From CAYTIB01 sp964437725 (GTDB lineage Bacteria > UBA8248 > JACPRG01 > G963555815), in assembly GCA_964437725.1 (NCBI GenBank), contig CAYTIB010000010.1, forward strand, positions 1 through 27,024: 27,024 nucleotides of DNA, given 5' to 3'. Of the stretch, positions 1-6,651 are shown piece by piece (the first letter of the stretch is position 1; every line of letters begins with the position of its first letter). The position numbers were made by a program, and so were the translations under genes. The notes under the pieces are model-generated. The model did no database searches. It was not told where the DNA came from and saw only the letters and a program-made list of their open reading frames with translations.

Positions 1-545
1 AATCGTTTTATGTTCTCCGTGTGCTTAATAATTACCACCACGGCGACAATGGTGCCGGCTGCCGTCATTTGCCCGATTGCTCCCGTTGTATGCAGAATAA
101 AAGGAAGAGTAATGATACTGAAGAGTGACCCAACTGAAACCCGTTTGCTTAATTTTAAAACCAGGGCAAAAATAACCAGGCAGATTATAGTTGCCATAGG
201 AGCAGCGATAAGGAAGGTGCCTGCAGCAGTTGCGACTCCCTTGCCTCCACGAAAGCGAAGCCAGGGTGAATATACGTGCCCTAAAACGGCGGCCAGGCAT
301 ACGCTAGCTATCCATTCTTGAGGTATTTCCATTAGGTTTGCCAGTATGACGGGTAGTGCTCCCTTGGCGAGATCGCAGGCCAGAGTCAAAATGCCGGCTT
401 GCCTACCCACCACTCGCCCGACGTTGGTTGCCCCGATGTTGTTGCTGCCTGTCTGTCTGATATCGATTCCACTAGAGCGTGCAAAAAATATTCCGAAAGG
501 GATCGATCCAAGTAGAAAAGCTAGTACGACTGGAACCCCATTCAA
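1..545 (-). CDS. plsY: Glycerol-3-phosphate acyltransferase PlsY (partial, C-terminus off the left edge)
   Basis: Inner-membrane acyltransferase that moves the acyl group from acyl-phosphate to glycerol-3-phosphate, the first step of phospholipid synthesis. Reading the minus strand from a TTG at 545 gives about 181 residues with the PlsY hallmarks: an N-terminal GSIPFG segment (residues 11-16), the TGSNNIGATN loop (about 30-39) and RFRGGKGVATAAG (about 91-103), set among several hydrophobic membrane segments. The family is usually near 200 residues, so only a short C-terminus is missing. The start is a TTG because AAGGAG lies 9 bases upstream and no ATG fits. It begins 13 bases after the pgsA stop on the same strand, so the two phospholipid genes are probably cotranscribed. 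Confidence 0.93.
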   Translation of the reverse strand, partial: MNGVPVVLAFLLGSIPFGIFFARSSGIDIRQTGSNNIGATNVGRVVGRQAGILTLACDLAKGALPVILANLMEIPQEWIASVCLAAVLGHVYSPWLRFRGGKGVATAAGTFLIAAPMATIICLVIFALVLKLSKRVSVGSLFSIITLPFILHTTGAIGQMTAAGTIVAVVVIIKHTENIKR

Positions 546-558
546 CTTCCGGTTCTCC

Positions 559-1185
559 TTAAGATTGAATGACCTGACGCCAGAACTGGCGAAAGTAGGT
601 CAGACCGGATGTGAGACTTAAGATCAGGGCTAAAAAAAGCATAACCATGCCGATTGAATTTAAATCCAAAATCCACCATTCAAAATCTAGGACTAAGAAA
701 ATCAAAGCGATCATTTGAAAAGCCGTTTTATACTTCCCTGTATTACTAGACCGTATGGTGATGTTTCGGTTTGCACTTACCCAACGGAGCCCAGTGATGG
801 CAACCTCGCGTCCTATCAGGAGCACGGCGATCCAAGCGGGGACAGACCCATAGGTAGACAAAGGAATCAATGTGGCAACCAAAATCAATTTGTCGGCGAC
901 AGGGTCTAATAAGCGGCCTAAATTACTTTCTATCCTCCACCGCCTTGCCAGGTAGCCATCCAACCAGTCCGTTAGTGAGCATAATACGATTACCATTGCG
1001 GCTAAGGGAGCGTTATAAAGTCCCTCGGTTAACAGGAGCGTTATGACGACTGGTGCTAAGAACAGACGCAACACTGTTAGTTTGTTTGGATGGAAAAACA
1101 CGCGAATATCTTTCACATTGGTTGCAGAATTGGCGGGGAGTTTGGATTCGTGGACATGGGTTGACTGTGGCATGATTTCAGACAT
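559..1185 (-). CDS. pgsA: CDP-diacylglycerol--glycerol-3-phosphate 3-phosphatidyltransferase
   Basis: Membrane enzyme that makes phosphatidylglycerol phosphate from CDP-diacylglycerol and glycerol-3-phosphate. The 208-residue protein carries the complete CDP-alcohol phosphotransferase signature D-G-x2-A-R-x8-G-x3-D-x3-D, beginning at the DGYLARR segment, and has several hydrophobic helices. About 30 polar residues precede the first helix. Two in-frame ATGs are possible (1185 and 1173): AGGA lies about 11 bases before the second, and little resembles a ribosome binding site before the first, so the true start may be 1173. It lies 9 bases after the bamD stop and 13 bases before plsY. PssA, encoded at 9660, is the other family member in this window; the length and N-terminal architecture here fit PgsA rather than PssA. 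Confidence 0.93.
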   Translation of the reverse strand: MSEIMPQSTHVHESKLPANSATNVKDIRVFFHPNKLTVLRLFLAPVVITLLLTEGLYNAPLAAMVIVLCSLTDWLDGYLARRWRIESNLGRLLDPVADKLILVATLIPLSTYGSVPAWIAVLLIGREVAITGLRWVSANRNITIRSSNTGKYKTAFQMIALIFLVLDFEWWILDLNSIGMVMLFLALILSLTSGLTYFRQFWRQVIQS

Positions 1186-1194
1186 CCTGGATGG

Positions 1195-2088
1195 TTAATT
1201 CTTCCAAAACATTAAGTAGTCTATCCAAGATTTGTTGGACACTTCCCTCTCAGGTGGCATGGAGACCTTAGTTAAAATTCGTCCCCCCATAGGTTCTTTT
1301 TTCACAATATCAGGTAGGCGAGAGTAGAGTTTTTTGGCTCGCTCCAGGTATCTGCTCTCTGGATACTCTCGAAGGAGTTTTCGTAAAGCGTCGGCCGTTT
1401 TGGTGTAGTCTTCCTCGCGTTTGTAAGCATCAGCCAGATAATAGAGTGTGGCATCGACAGAGGGCGTTTTTGGATATTTTTTTAAGATTCCTAAAAACCG
1501 AGGAATTGCGGCTTGGTAGGTTGAGTTACTGTAGTGAAATTTGCCGATGTTAAATTCCTTTCGGGCAAGCCGGGCTTTCAACTCAGAGATTTTCGGAATA
1601 ACTTCTGGGGTCAACGGGCTGTCGGGGAACTGATGAACCAGCTTCTGGAAATTTTTCAAAGAGTCCTCGGCATGAGTTTGATCTCTGTCAATATGAGCAA
1701 GTCGCCGATAGTCGCACATGGATAGGTAATATATTGCCCGAGGCGTTTGGGGGTTTACAGGATATAGCTGAACAAACTTTTCGTATTGAAACTTCGCTTC
1801 TTGGTAATCTTTTGAGGCGAAAAATGAGTCGGCAAGGCTCAAAAGCGCTTCACTTCGAAGATTGCTTTCGGGGTATTCCTGGAGGATTTTGTTAAAGGCG
1901 GCACGGGCCCGTTCGAAATCCTGGTCTTGTACATTCTCTCGACCGAGGACTATCAAATCTCCAGGTGATGACTCATGCTCCGATGGCTTACGTGCAGAGC
2001 AGCCCACAACTATGAGAAGGGCTAGTAGTAGGGAGAAATGAAGAAATGAAATTTGACCCTGGCGGGTTCGACGCAGGTGAGCCTGCAT
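1195..2088 (-). CDS. bamD: Outer membrane protein assembly lipoprotein BamD (YfiO/ComL family)
   Basis: Periplasm-facing lipoprotein of the BAM complex that inserts beta-barrel proteins into the outer membrane. From the ATG at 2088 the protein has 297 residues: a basic N-terminus, a hydrophobic stretch (about 13-29) and a lipobox V-V-G-C with the lipidated Cys at 30. After that come tetratricopeptide-like repeats, seen as recurring A..F..I...YP.S and Y.LAD.Y/F patterns such as ILQEYPES and LLREYPES. E. coli BamD is 245 residues, so this one is somewhat long. The open frame continues upstream to 2439, but that part overlaps the chorismate mutase gene and lies before the signal peptide, so 2088 is the start; AAGGAG sits 12 bases ahead of it, a rather long spacing. 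First gene of the bamD-pgsA-plsY unit. Confidence 0.85.
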   Translation of the reverse strand: MQAHLRRTRQGQISFLHFSLLLALLIVVGCSARKPSEHESSPGDLIVLGRENVQDQDFERARAAFNKILQEYPESNLRSEALLSLADSFFASKDYQEAKFQYEKFVQLYPVNPQTPRAIYYLSMCDYRRLAHIDRDQTHAEDSLKNFQKLVHQFPDSPLTPEVIPKISELKARLARKEFNIGKFHYSNSTYQAAIPRFLGILKKYPKTPSVDATLYYLADAYKREEDYTKTADALRKLLREYPESRYLERAKKLYSRLPDIVKKEPMGGRILTKVSMPPEREVSNKSWIDYLMFWKN

Positions 2089-2148
2089 TCTTTTCGGTTT
2101 CTCCTTGCGAAGCGTTTTCCCGTGTCTGATGCTCGAATCCCAAGGATT

Positions 2149-2177
2149 ATGGTATTCCCCCGCACCGTTAGCGTCAA
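2149..2177 (-). promoter_or_regulatory. Candidate sigma-70-type promoter for bamD-pgsA-plsY
   Basis: On the minus strand, TTGACG (2177-2172) is followed after exactly 17 bases by TACCAT (2154-2149). Predicted transcription would start near 2142, about 55 bases before the bamD ATG. Match to the consensus is good but this is inference from sequence only. Confidence 0.45.
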
Positions 2178-2269
2178 GGGATATCGGTAGTGTCAAGAGA
2201 ATTCCGATTGTCATCGAATCGTATCTGGCTCTTGACCGAGAAAAGGCTTTGTGACAACTTACGCTTGCC

Positions 2270-2539
2270 ATGGAGATTAAAGATTTCAGAAGGGAAATAG
2301 ACGCTGCGGATGATAAGATCATTGAGCTAATCAATCGCCGTGCTGAAATTGGCCTTAAGGTTGGGGAGTTGAAACGGCTCCAGGGACGGCCTATACGATC
2401 GCCCGACCGAGAGGCTGAGGTTTTGGAAAGGATGGCCACACTGGCGGGTGGTCCTTTGTCTGCAGATGCGATCAGACGAATATTTTCTCAGATCATCGAA
2501 GAAACGCGTACACTCGAAGAATCGAACTCCGATTTATGA
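2270..2539 (+). CDS. Chorismate mutase, AroQ class (monofunctional)
   Basis: Converts chorismate to prephenate, the branch point to phenylalanine and tyrosine. The 89-residue all-helical protein aligns without gaps over its first 50 residues to the chorismate mutase domain of E. coli PheA. Residues equivalent to the active-site set are Arg7, Arg24, Lys35 and Glu48. The site equivalent to E. coli Gln88 is Glu83, and the Asp48 position is Ser44. No DAHP synthase or prephenate dehydratase domain is attached. An in-frame TGA lies five codons upstream, so the ATG at 2270 is the likely start, but no convincing ribosome binding site precedes it. A loose TTGACC (2232) - 17 - CAACTT (2255) pair would start the transcript almost at the ATG, so it might be leaderless. 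Divergent from bamD. Confidence 0.88.
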   Translation: MEIKDFRREIDAADDKIIELINRRAEIGLKVGELKRLQGRPIRSPDREAEVLERMATLAGGPLSADAIRRIFSQIIEETRTLEESNSDL

Positions 2540-2613
2540 GGACAATCATATCTCCTATGTTGTCCCTTCTTTTTCGGCCAATTGCTGGTGTTTTATTCTG
2601 GGTTGATGGAAAC

Positions 2614-2642
2614 TTGACATTGTATTTGCCTGACTGTAACTT
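2614..2642 (+). promoter_or_regulatory. Candidate promoter of the atpZIBE cluster
   Basis: A perfect -35 box TTGACA (2614-2619) is followed after 17 bases by TAACTT (2637-2642). It lies about 45 bases upstream of the atpZ start. The -10 box keeps only T, A and the final T of the consensus. A similar TTGACA...TAACT pair precedes lptD. Confidence 0.45.
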
Positions 2643-2689
2643 CCATGACCTGAGGGAATGTTGAACCCGTATTTGTTAGGGGTTATGGG

Positions 2690-3016
2690 TTGCAGCCCCC
2701 TGGGTTGCCTTCCGAACGAAGTTCTAAGGGCCGAGGGGAAAAAGACGAACCGTTGAAAGTACGGGGTAATAGCCGACCGCATAACCTTAACCAGTGGGGT
2801 GGCCTTCTGTCTGTGGGATGGAATGTAGCTTGTTCCATCGGGGTGGGTTTGGCGCTAGGAATTTTGTTTGATAGATATTTGAATACAAAACCCTGGGGAA
2901 CGATGATTTTTCTTCTCCTGGGTATTGCTTCAGGTTTTTTAAATCTTTTTCGAGTTGTTCGCCGACTGGATCAAGAACGGGACCCAGGGGAAGGGAAGAG
3001 CGGGAATTCGACATAG
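2690..3016 (+). CDS. atpZ: ATP synthase accessory protein AtpZ (AtpQ-like F0F1-associated protein)
   Basis: Small membrane protein encoded at the head of ATP synthase F0 clusters; related proteins are linked to assembly or ion handling of F0. The 108-residue product has a charged N-terminal 35 residues and then two hydrophobic segments: about 38-62, with the G-x-G-x2-L-G-x3-D pattern ending in FDRYL, and about 68-88, containing FLLLGIASGFLNLFRVV. That hairpin with a short basic tail is characteristic of the family. TTG at 2690 is taken as the start because AGGGG lies 7 bases upstream; a TTG at about 2750 is an alternative. It ends in TAG and overlaps the open frame of atpI. Confidence 0.75.
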   Translation: MQPPGLPSERSSKGRGEKDEPLKVRGNSRPHNLNQWGGLLSVGWNVACSIGVGLALGILFDRYLNTKPWGTMIFLLLGIASGFLNLFRVVRRLDQERDPGEGKSGNST

Positions 3017-3401
3017 TGACCCAATACTGGATGGAGTGGAGTGGCGTGGGTGGTTTTTGTCGCTCGTTGTCTCAGTGACAGTTCTTGTCTTCGGAAACTC
3101 TAACGTTGCTCTCGGGCTGTTTTTGGGCGGAGCCCTAGCCATGTTGAATTTTCGGGTGATCAGGGTGTATTTCGGTTACGTTTTGCGGAAAGGGTATCGA
3201 CCTCCCTGGTGGGCGCATGGTATTTACTGGTCGAAATTCGGGCTGATGGCCCTTGTTTTGGTGATGGCCTTCCGTTTTTTGGGACCCCACCCCGTTGCTG
3301 TCTTTGGTGGGTTTTCGTTCTTGGTAATTTCATTGGTGTGGTCAGGACTTAGGGTGCCCCGAGAACGGTCAGACGACATGGCTTCCTTAGCAAAGGTTTG
3401 A
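2955..3401 (+). CDS. atpI: ATP synthase subunit I-like membrane protein (AtpI)
   Basis: Predicted accessory protein of F0, thought to help c-ring assembly. The protein has four hydrophobic segments; the core runs from WRGWFLSLVVSV through LGLFLGGALAMLNFRVIR, a pattern typical of the ATP-synt_I family, and it lies directly between atpZ and atpB. The start is uncertain. The longest frame opens at a TTG at 2955, inside atpZ and with no ribosome binding site; a GTG at 3036 would give 121 residues, a usual family length, with the first membrane helix beginning almost at once. I list the outer boundary but consider 3036 more likely. Stop TGA at 3401, then 10 bases to atpB. Confidence 0.7.
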   Translation: MFADWIKNGTQGKGRAGIRHSDPILDGVEWRGWFLSLVVSVTVLVFGNSNVALGLFLGGALAMLNFRVIRVYFGYVLRKGYRPPWWAHGIYWSKFGLMALVLVMAFRFLGPHPVAVFGGFSFLVISLVWSGLRVPRERSDDMASLAKV

Positions 3402-3411
3402 GGGTTTAGGA

Positions 3412-4185
3412 ATGGAAAAGGTGAGTAAAAGACTCATCGGTATTGCCTCGGGCGTCGCGGTGACCTTCGGGTTTTTGAGATCCGCAACGGCGGGAATGAA
3501 AGAACCCTTTATGTATTTTCACATCCCTGCACTTCCTCTTCACGTGACCTATACTTGGATTCTCATGCTCATTTTGGTTGGGGGCGCCTTAATTATACGT
3601 CGTTCCGTTAAGGCAATTCCGTCGGGTGGCCAAAATGTTTGCGAGGCTATGTTCGGTGGAATCCTTGACTTCACTGAAAGTGTCATGGGCTACCAAGGGA
3701 GGAAGTACTTCCCACTTTTGGCGACTTTAGGTGTTTTTATTTTTGCGGCTAACGTTTTGGGTTTGATACCAGGAATGTTTTCGCCGACGACTAATATCAA
3801 TACTACGGTTGCATGTGCCTTGACGGTTTTTTGTATGACGCACTACGTTGGGTTCAAAGCGCACGGATTTGGTTATATTAAGCAATTCACTGGGCCAATA
3901 TGGTGGCTCGCTCCATTGATGGTCGTGATTGAGTTGATTGGACATCTGGCTAGACCCTTATCCCTCTCTATCCGTTTATTTGGGAACCTATTTGGTAAGG
4001 AGCAGGTACTTGTAAACATCATAGTTCTTGGCGTTGTGCTTGGTGTGGATAAGTATTTGATTTTACCCATGTTGGCACCGTCTTTGATGATTGTGTTCGC
4101 TATCTTTTTGAGTTTTATCCAGGCATTTGTTTTCGTTTTGTTGTCCATGATCTATTTGGCTGGTGCTCTAGAGGAGCATCATTGA
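3412..4185 (+). CDS. atpB: ATP synthase F0 subunit a
   Basis: Stator membrane subunit that forms the half-channels through which ions reach and leave the c-ring. The 257-residue protein has five or six membrane helices and the near-invariant P-L-S-L-S-I-R-L-F-G-N segment; Arg188 matches the essential E. coli Arg210. The helix after it carries a further conserved pattern ending in SFIQAFVFVLLSMIYLAGALEEHH, whose Gln corresponds to E. coli Gln252. The ATG at 3412 follows GAGGG/TTTAGGA. It lies between atpI and atpE in the same orientation; no F1 genes follow, so F1 must be encoded elsewhere. Confidence 0.97.
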   Translation: MEKVSKRLIGIASGVAVTFGFLRSATAGMKEPFMYFHIPALPLHVTYTWILMLILVGGALIIRRSVKAIPSGGQNVCEAMFGGILDFTESVMGYQGRKYFPLLATLGVFIFAANVLGLIPGMFSPTTNINTTVACALTVFCMTHYVGFKAHGFGYIKQFTGPIWWLAPLMVVIELIGHLARPLSLSIRLFGNLFGKEQVLVNIIVLGVVLGVDKYLILPMLAPSLMIVFAIFLSFIQAFVFVLLSMIYLAGALEEHH

Positions 4186-4207
4186 TCTTGAGTGAAAGGA
4201 GAGTTTG

Positions 4208-4564
4208 ATGAATCGACAGCTGTTGGTCGCCCTTCTTCTTCTGGGTGTCGGTCTTCTGTTCGGTGGTGATCTTGCTTGGGCCGCCGAGAAGGGGGGAGTG
4301 AGCGCCGATAAGATGACTTATTTCTTGGTGACCGCATTCAGTTGTATGTTTGGATTGGGAATCGCGGTCATTGGAGGTGCTGCGGCTCAGGGTAAGGGAA
4401 TCGTAAGCGCGATGGATGGAATGGCGAGAAATCCAGGTGCCGCTGGTGATATCCGGACTTCTTTGATTATTGGTCTGGCCCTGATCGAGTCCTTGGTGAT
4501 CTATGTTCTTTTGGTCGCTATCATCTTGTTGTTTGTTGATCCGTTTAAATTGCTGGTCAATTAA
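4208..4564 (+). CDS. atpE: ATP synthase F0 subunit c (ion-binding rotor ring)
   Basis: Forms the rotating c-ring of ATP synthase. The 118-residue precursor has a hydrophobic leader ending in AWA-AEKGG (about 1-25), then two membrane helices joined by the polar loop ARNPGAAGD. The carboxylate in helix 2 is the Glu of ALIESLVIYVLL, which binds the transported ion. Helix 1 carries a Gln (GGAAAQGKG) that aligns with Gln32 of Ilyobacter c, and helix 2 has Ser and Tyr at the Ser66 and Tyr70 positions, most of a sodium-ligand set. The TTG just before the ATG is rejected as start, because AAGGAG sits 6 bases before the ATG at 4208. A strong hairpin follows immediately. Confidence 0.95.
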   Translation: MNRQLLVALLLLGVGLLFGGDLAWAAEKGGVSADKMTYFLVTAFSCMFGLGIAVIGGAAAQGKGIVSAMDGMARNPGAAGDIRTSLIIGLALIESLVIYVLLVAIILLFVDPFKLLVN

Positions 4565-4570
4565 ATCGAT

Positions 4571-4608
4571 TGAAAGGCGGGAGACTCAGTAATGTCTCCC
4601 GCCTTTCA
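4571..4608 (+). terminator. Strong hairpin ending the atp cluster
   Basis: A perfect 15-bp inverted repeat, with arms 4571-4585 and 4594-4608 around an 8-base loop, begins 6 bases after the atpE stop. The core of each arm is GGCGGGAGAC and its complement. No run of T follows, so it may act as a Rho-assisted terminator or as an mRNA-stabilising 3' end rather than a classical intrinsic terminator. Confidence 0.7.
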
Positions 4609-4753
4609 TATCCCGTTGGGTCCTAGATATACTTGAGTGACAGCGGCCCCGCGATGATGCTCGTGTGCCCACGGTTGGAGCGGGGACTGGTTCAGTCCGT
4701 TTTCTCTGTGTGGTGGCGAAGATTTAAGTGAGTTTCGAAACGGTTCAGCAAAA

Positions 4754-5491
4754 ATGGGGAAGCTGAAAAGCGGGACTTCTCGTAAGTTGGCTGGCTCTTC
4801 TAAGAGTCCGAAGAATCCATGCCGCGTTTCCCGGCCTACCAAGACCGATCAGATTCCTGAGGCGGCAATACACCGACTTTCTGTTTATGGACGGGTTCTC
4901 CATCTGATGGCTGATGAGGGGCTTGCCGTCGTCTCTTCCGCCACCCTGGCGGGCCGATGTGGATTTAATCCCGCTCAGATTCGAAAAGATCTCGCTTATT
5001 TCGGGGAATTTGGCATCCGAGGAATAGGCTACCGAGTTCGAGAGCTGCGCGATGCTCTTGGCCAAATCATGGGCATTACCCGGATCTGGAAAGTGGCGTT
5101 GGTCGGTGCTGGGAACCTCGGATCAGCTTTAATGGATTATCAAGGGTTTGCCCAACACGGATTTGAGTTTGCAGCTGTTTTAGACAAGTACCCATCACGA
5201 ACCCGCAAAGGTCGAATGAAGAATCAGGAAATCCTATCGATGGACGTTCTGGTGAAGGTCGTTCGCAGTCGCGGGATCCAGATTGGGATTATTGCTGTCC
5301 CTGCGGAAAGCGCACAGGAGGTGGCTGAACGGCTAGTTTTCGCAAAAGTAAGTGCCATTCTTAACTTTGCTCCAGTCCGGATTTCTGTTCCGACGGATGT
5401 CAAACTACGAAATGTTGATCTTGGCCTCGAATTGGAAGGTTTGACCTACCATCTGACGCAGGATGGACACAATCCCCCTTTGAGCAAATAA
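4754..5491 (+). CDS. rex: Redox-sensing transcriptional repressor Rex
   Basis: Dimeric repressor that senses the NADH/NAD+ ratio and controls respiratory and fermentative genes. The 245-residue protein has a basic, probably disordered, N-terminal extension of about 33 residues. It then has the winged-helix domain (about 34-100, with IPEAAIHRLSVYGRVL and the recognition segment QIRKDLAYFGEFG) and a Rossmann domain with the dinucleotide loop GAGNLGSAL (118-126). The C-terminal domain-swap helix region contains the VDLGLELEGLTYHL end. No clear ribosome binding site precedes the ATG at 4754, so a shorter start is possible. I found no good Rex operator (TTGTGA-N6-TCACAA) in the window, so autoregulation is not supported here. 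Confidence 0.93.
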   Translation: MGKLKSGTSRKLAGSSKSPKNPCRVSRPTKTDQIPEAAIHRLSVYGRVLHLMADEGLAVVSSATLAGRCGFNPAQIRKDLAYFGEFGIRGIGYRVRELRDALGQIMGITRIWKVALVGAGNLGSALMDYQGFAQHGFEFAAVLDKYPSRTRKGRMKNQEILSMDVLVKVVRSRGIQIGIIAVPAESAQEVAERLVFAKVSAILNFAPVRISVPTDVKLRNVDLGLELEGLTYHLTQDGHNPPLSK

Positions 5492-5516
5492 TGAACTCTA
5501 TAAAGGAACCACTCGT

Positions 5517-6233
5517 TTGTCTTTAATCTTGGGGATCGATACGGCGGACGTTGTAGGTTCAGTTGCATTGCTATCCGACGAGGGCAAACTAGCCCTTTCG
5601 TCCTTTCAGGTTCCACCATCATATGCCGAGGTTCTTGCTCGGGAGATCTTTACCCTTCTGAAGAGTGTTGACGCAGACTTTTCTGAATTAACTGGAATTG
5701 CTGTGTCTTCTGGTCCCGGTTCTTTTACCGGGCTCAGAATTGGAGCCAGCACGGCTTTGGGGATCTCGGCTGGACTGGAAATCCCCATCGTTGCTGTAGA
5801 GACACTCCCGGCTTGGGCTGCTGCTATGGGTTTAAGAGGTGAAGTGCTTTGCCCAATCCTGAATGCTGGAAAGGGATTGATTTTTTTTGCGTTGTTTAAG
5901 TGGGAGGAAAACGGGCTTGTTCGGGTCACGGAGGACTTGGTCTTAGAACCAAAAGAATTTTGCCGGACTATCGAACATACAACTCTGGTCTGGGGCAGTG
6001 GGGCTGAAAGACATCGAGAGTTCCTTGAGTCGGAAGTCGGACGTTGTTTGCGTTTCATTTCTAGAGATCGATGGCCTGCGGCGGCAGCAAAGGTGGCCTC
6101 CAATGCTGAATTTCGGATACGAAATGAAAAGGGGGATTCACCTGCTGGTTTTCAGCTTCGATACATTCGTGAGGCCGAGGCTCGGGTGCAATGGAATCGG
6201 AGATATTTTGAGAGGCATTCGAAGAGACCTTAG
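5517..6233 (+). CDS. tsaB: tRNA threonylcarbamoyladenosine synthesis protein TsaB
   Basis: Partner of TsaD and TsaE in making t6A at position 37 of ANN-decoding tRNAs. The 238-residue protein opens with LILGIDTA and has SSGPGSFTGLRIGAS (about 64-78), both signatures of the ASKHA-fold TsaB/YeaZ family; the length matches (E. coli 231). The start is TTG at 5517 with AAAGGA 9 bases upstream; the frame reaches the conserved ILGID strand within three residues, which leaves no room for a later start. It follows rex by 25 bases and is probably cotranscribed with it. It ends in TAG. Confidence 0.92.
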   Translation: MSLILGIDTADVVGSVALLSDEGKLALSSFQVPPSYAEVLAREIFTLLKSVDADFSELTGIAVSSGPGSFTGLRIGASTALGISAGLEIPIVAVETLPAWAAAMGLRGEVLCPILNAGKGLIFFALFKWEENGLVRVTEDLVLEPKEFCRTIEHTTLVWGSGAERHREFLESEVGRCLRFISRDRWPAAAAKVASNAEFRIRNEKGDSPAGFQLRYIREAEARVQWNRRYFERHSKRP

Positions 6234-6318
6234 AAGATTAAAAAATAAGGACTTTCATTATTGTTGTTAAATCCATATATTAGTTCTAGTGTTTGTGAAG
6301 GCAAGGAGAAAGAGGAAT

Positions 6319-6564
6319 ATGAGCAGAGGCGTTAGTGATGGTGAACAGGAGTTAGTTGATGTGATACGCCAGACGAACCCAGGATATGCTTCGGTGGCGG
6401 ATCAGCATATGGAGTTGGATCGTAAAATCCAGGAATTGGAAACTCAATCTTTTCTGACAGCTGAGGAGAAAATGGAGGTCAAGCATCTGAAGAAAATGAA
6501 GCTTAAGGCTAAGGATGAGATGGCCCAGATTCTTCGTAAGCATCAGGAGCAGTTATCGGAATAA
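6319..6564 (+). CDS. YdcH family protein (DUF465), small coiled-coil protein
   Basis: Small helical protein of unknown function, widespread in proteobacteria. The 81-residue product is almost entirely charged helix. The second half, with HMELDRKIQELE, FLTAEEKMEVKHLKKMKLKAKDE in outline and ILRKHQ, matches the DUF465 pattern of two helices separated by a LT.EE turn. The ATG at 6319 is preferred over the GTG at 6289 because AAGGAG and AGAGG lie directly upstream of it. It stands between tsaB and ilvB; no functional link to either is evident. Confidence 0.8.
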   Translation: MSRGVSDGEQELVDVIRQTNPGYASVADQHMELDRKIQELETQSFLTAEEKMEVKHLKKMKLKAKDEMAQILRKHQEQLSE

Positions 6565-6604
6565 GACTGGTTAAGCTTGTGCGGAATTCGGAGGGGTTAC
6601 TGTG

Positions 6605-6621
6605 GACCGACCCTTTCGGTC
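6605..6621 (+). other. Small hairpin ahead of ilvB
   Basis: GACCGA (6605-6610) and TCGGTC (6616-6621) can pair around a 5-base loop. A perfect TATAAT follows at 6629-6634, but without a recognisable -35 box and only about 11 bases before the presumed transcript start would meet the ilvB ribosome binding site. It could be a weak terminator for the DUF465 gene or part of an ilvB control region; no leader peptide rich in Leu, Ile or Val codons is visible. Confidence 0.25.
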
Positions 6622-6651
6622 GATTACTTATAATTTTGGAGGGCTCCGATC

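Noticed and set aside
2089..2439. Minus-strand frame extending bamD by 117 codons upstream
   Set aside because: It precedes the signal peptide and lipobox, overlaps the well-supported chorismate mutase gene, and has no protein-like pattern.
4609..4753. Rex operator upstream of rex
   Set aside because: No TTGTGA-N6-TCACAA-like site could be found by eye here or elsewhere in the window.
5606..6103. Long minus-strand frame inside tsaB (and similar shadows in rmlA, uxs, hldE and ilvB)
   Set aside because: They lie opposite well-supported genes and show no recognisable protein pattern.
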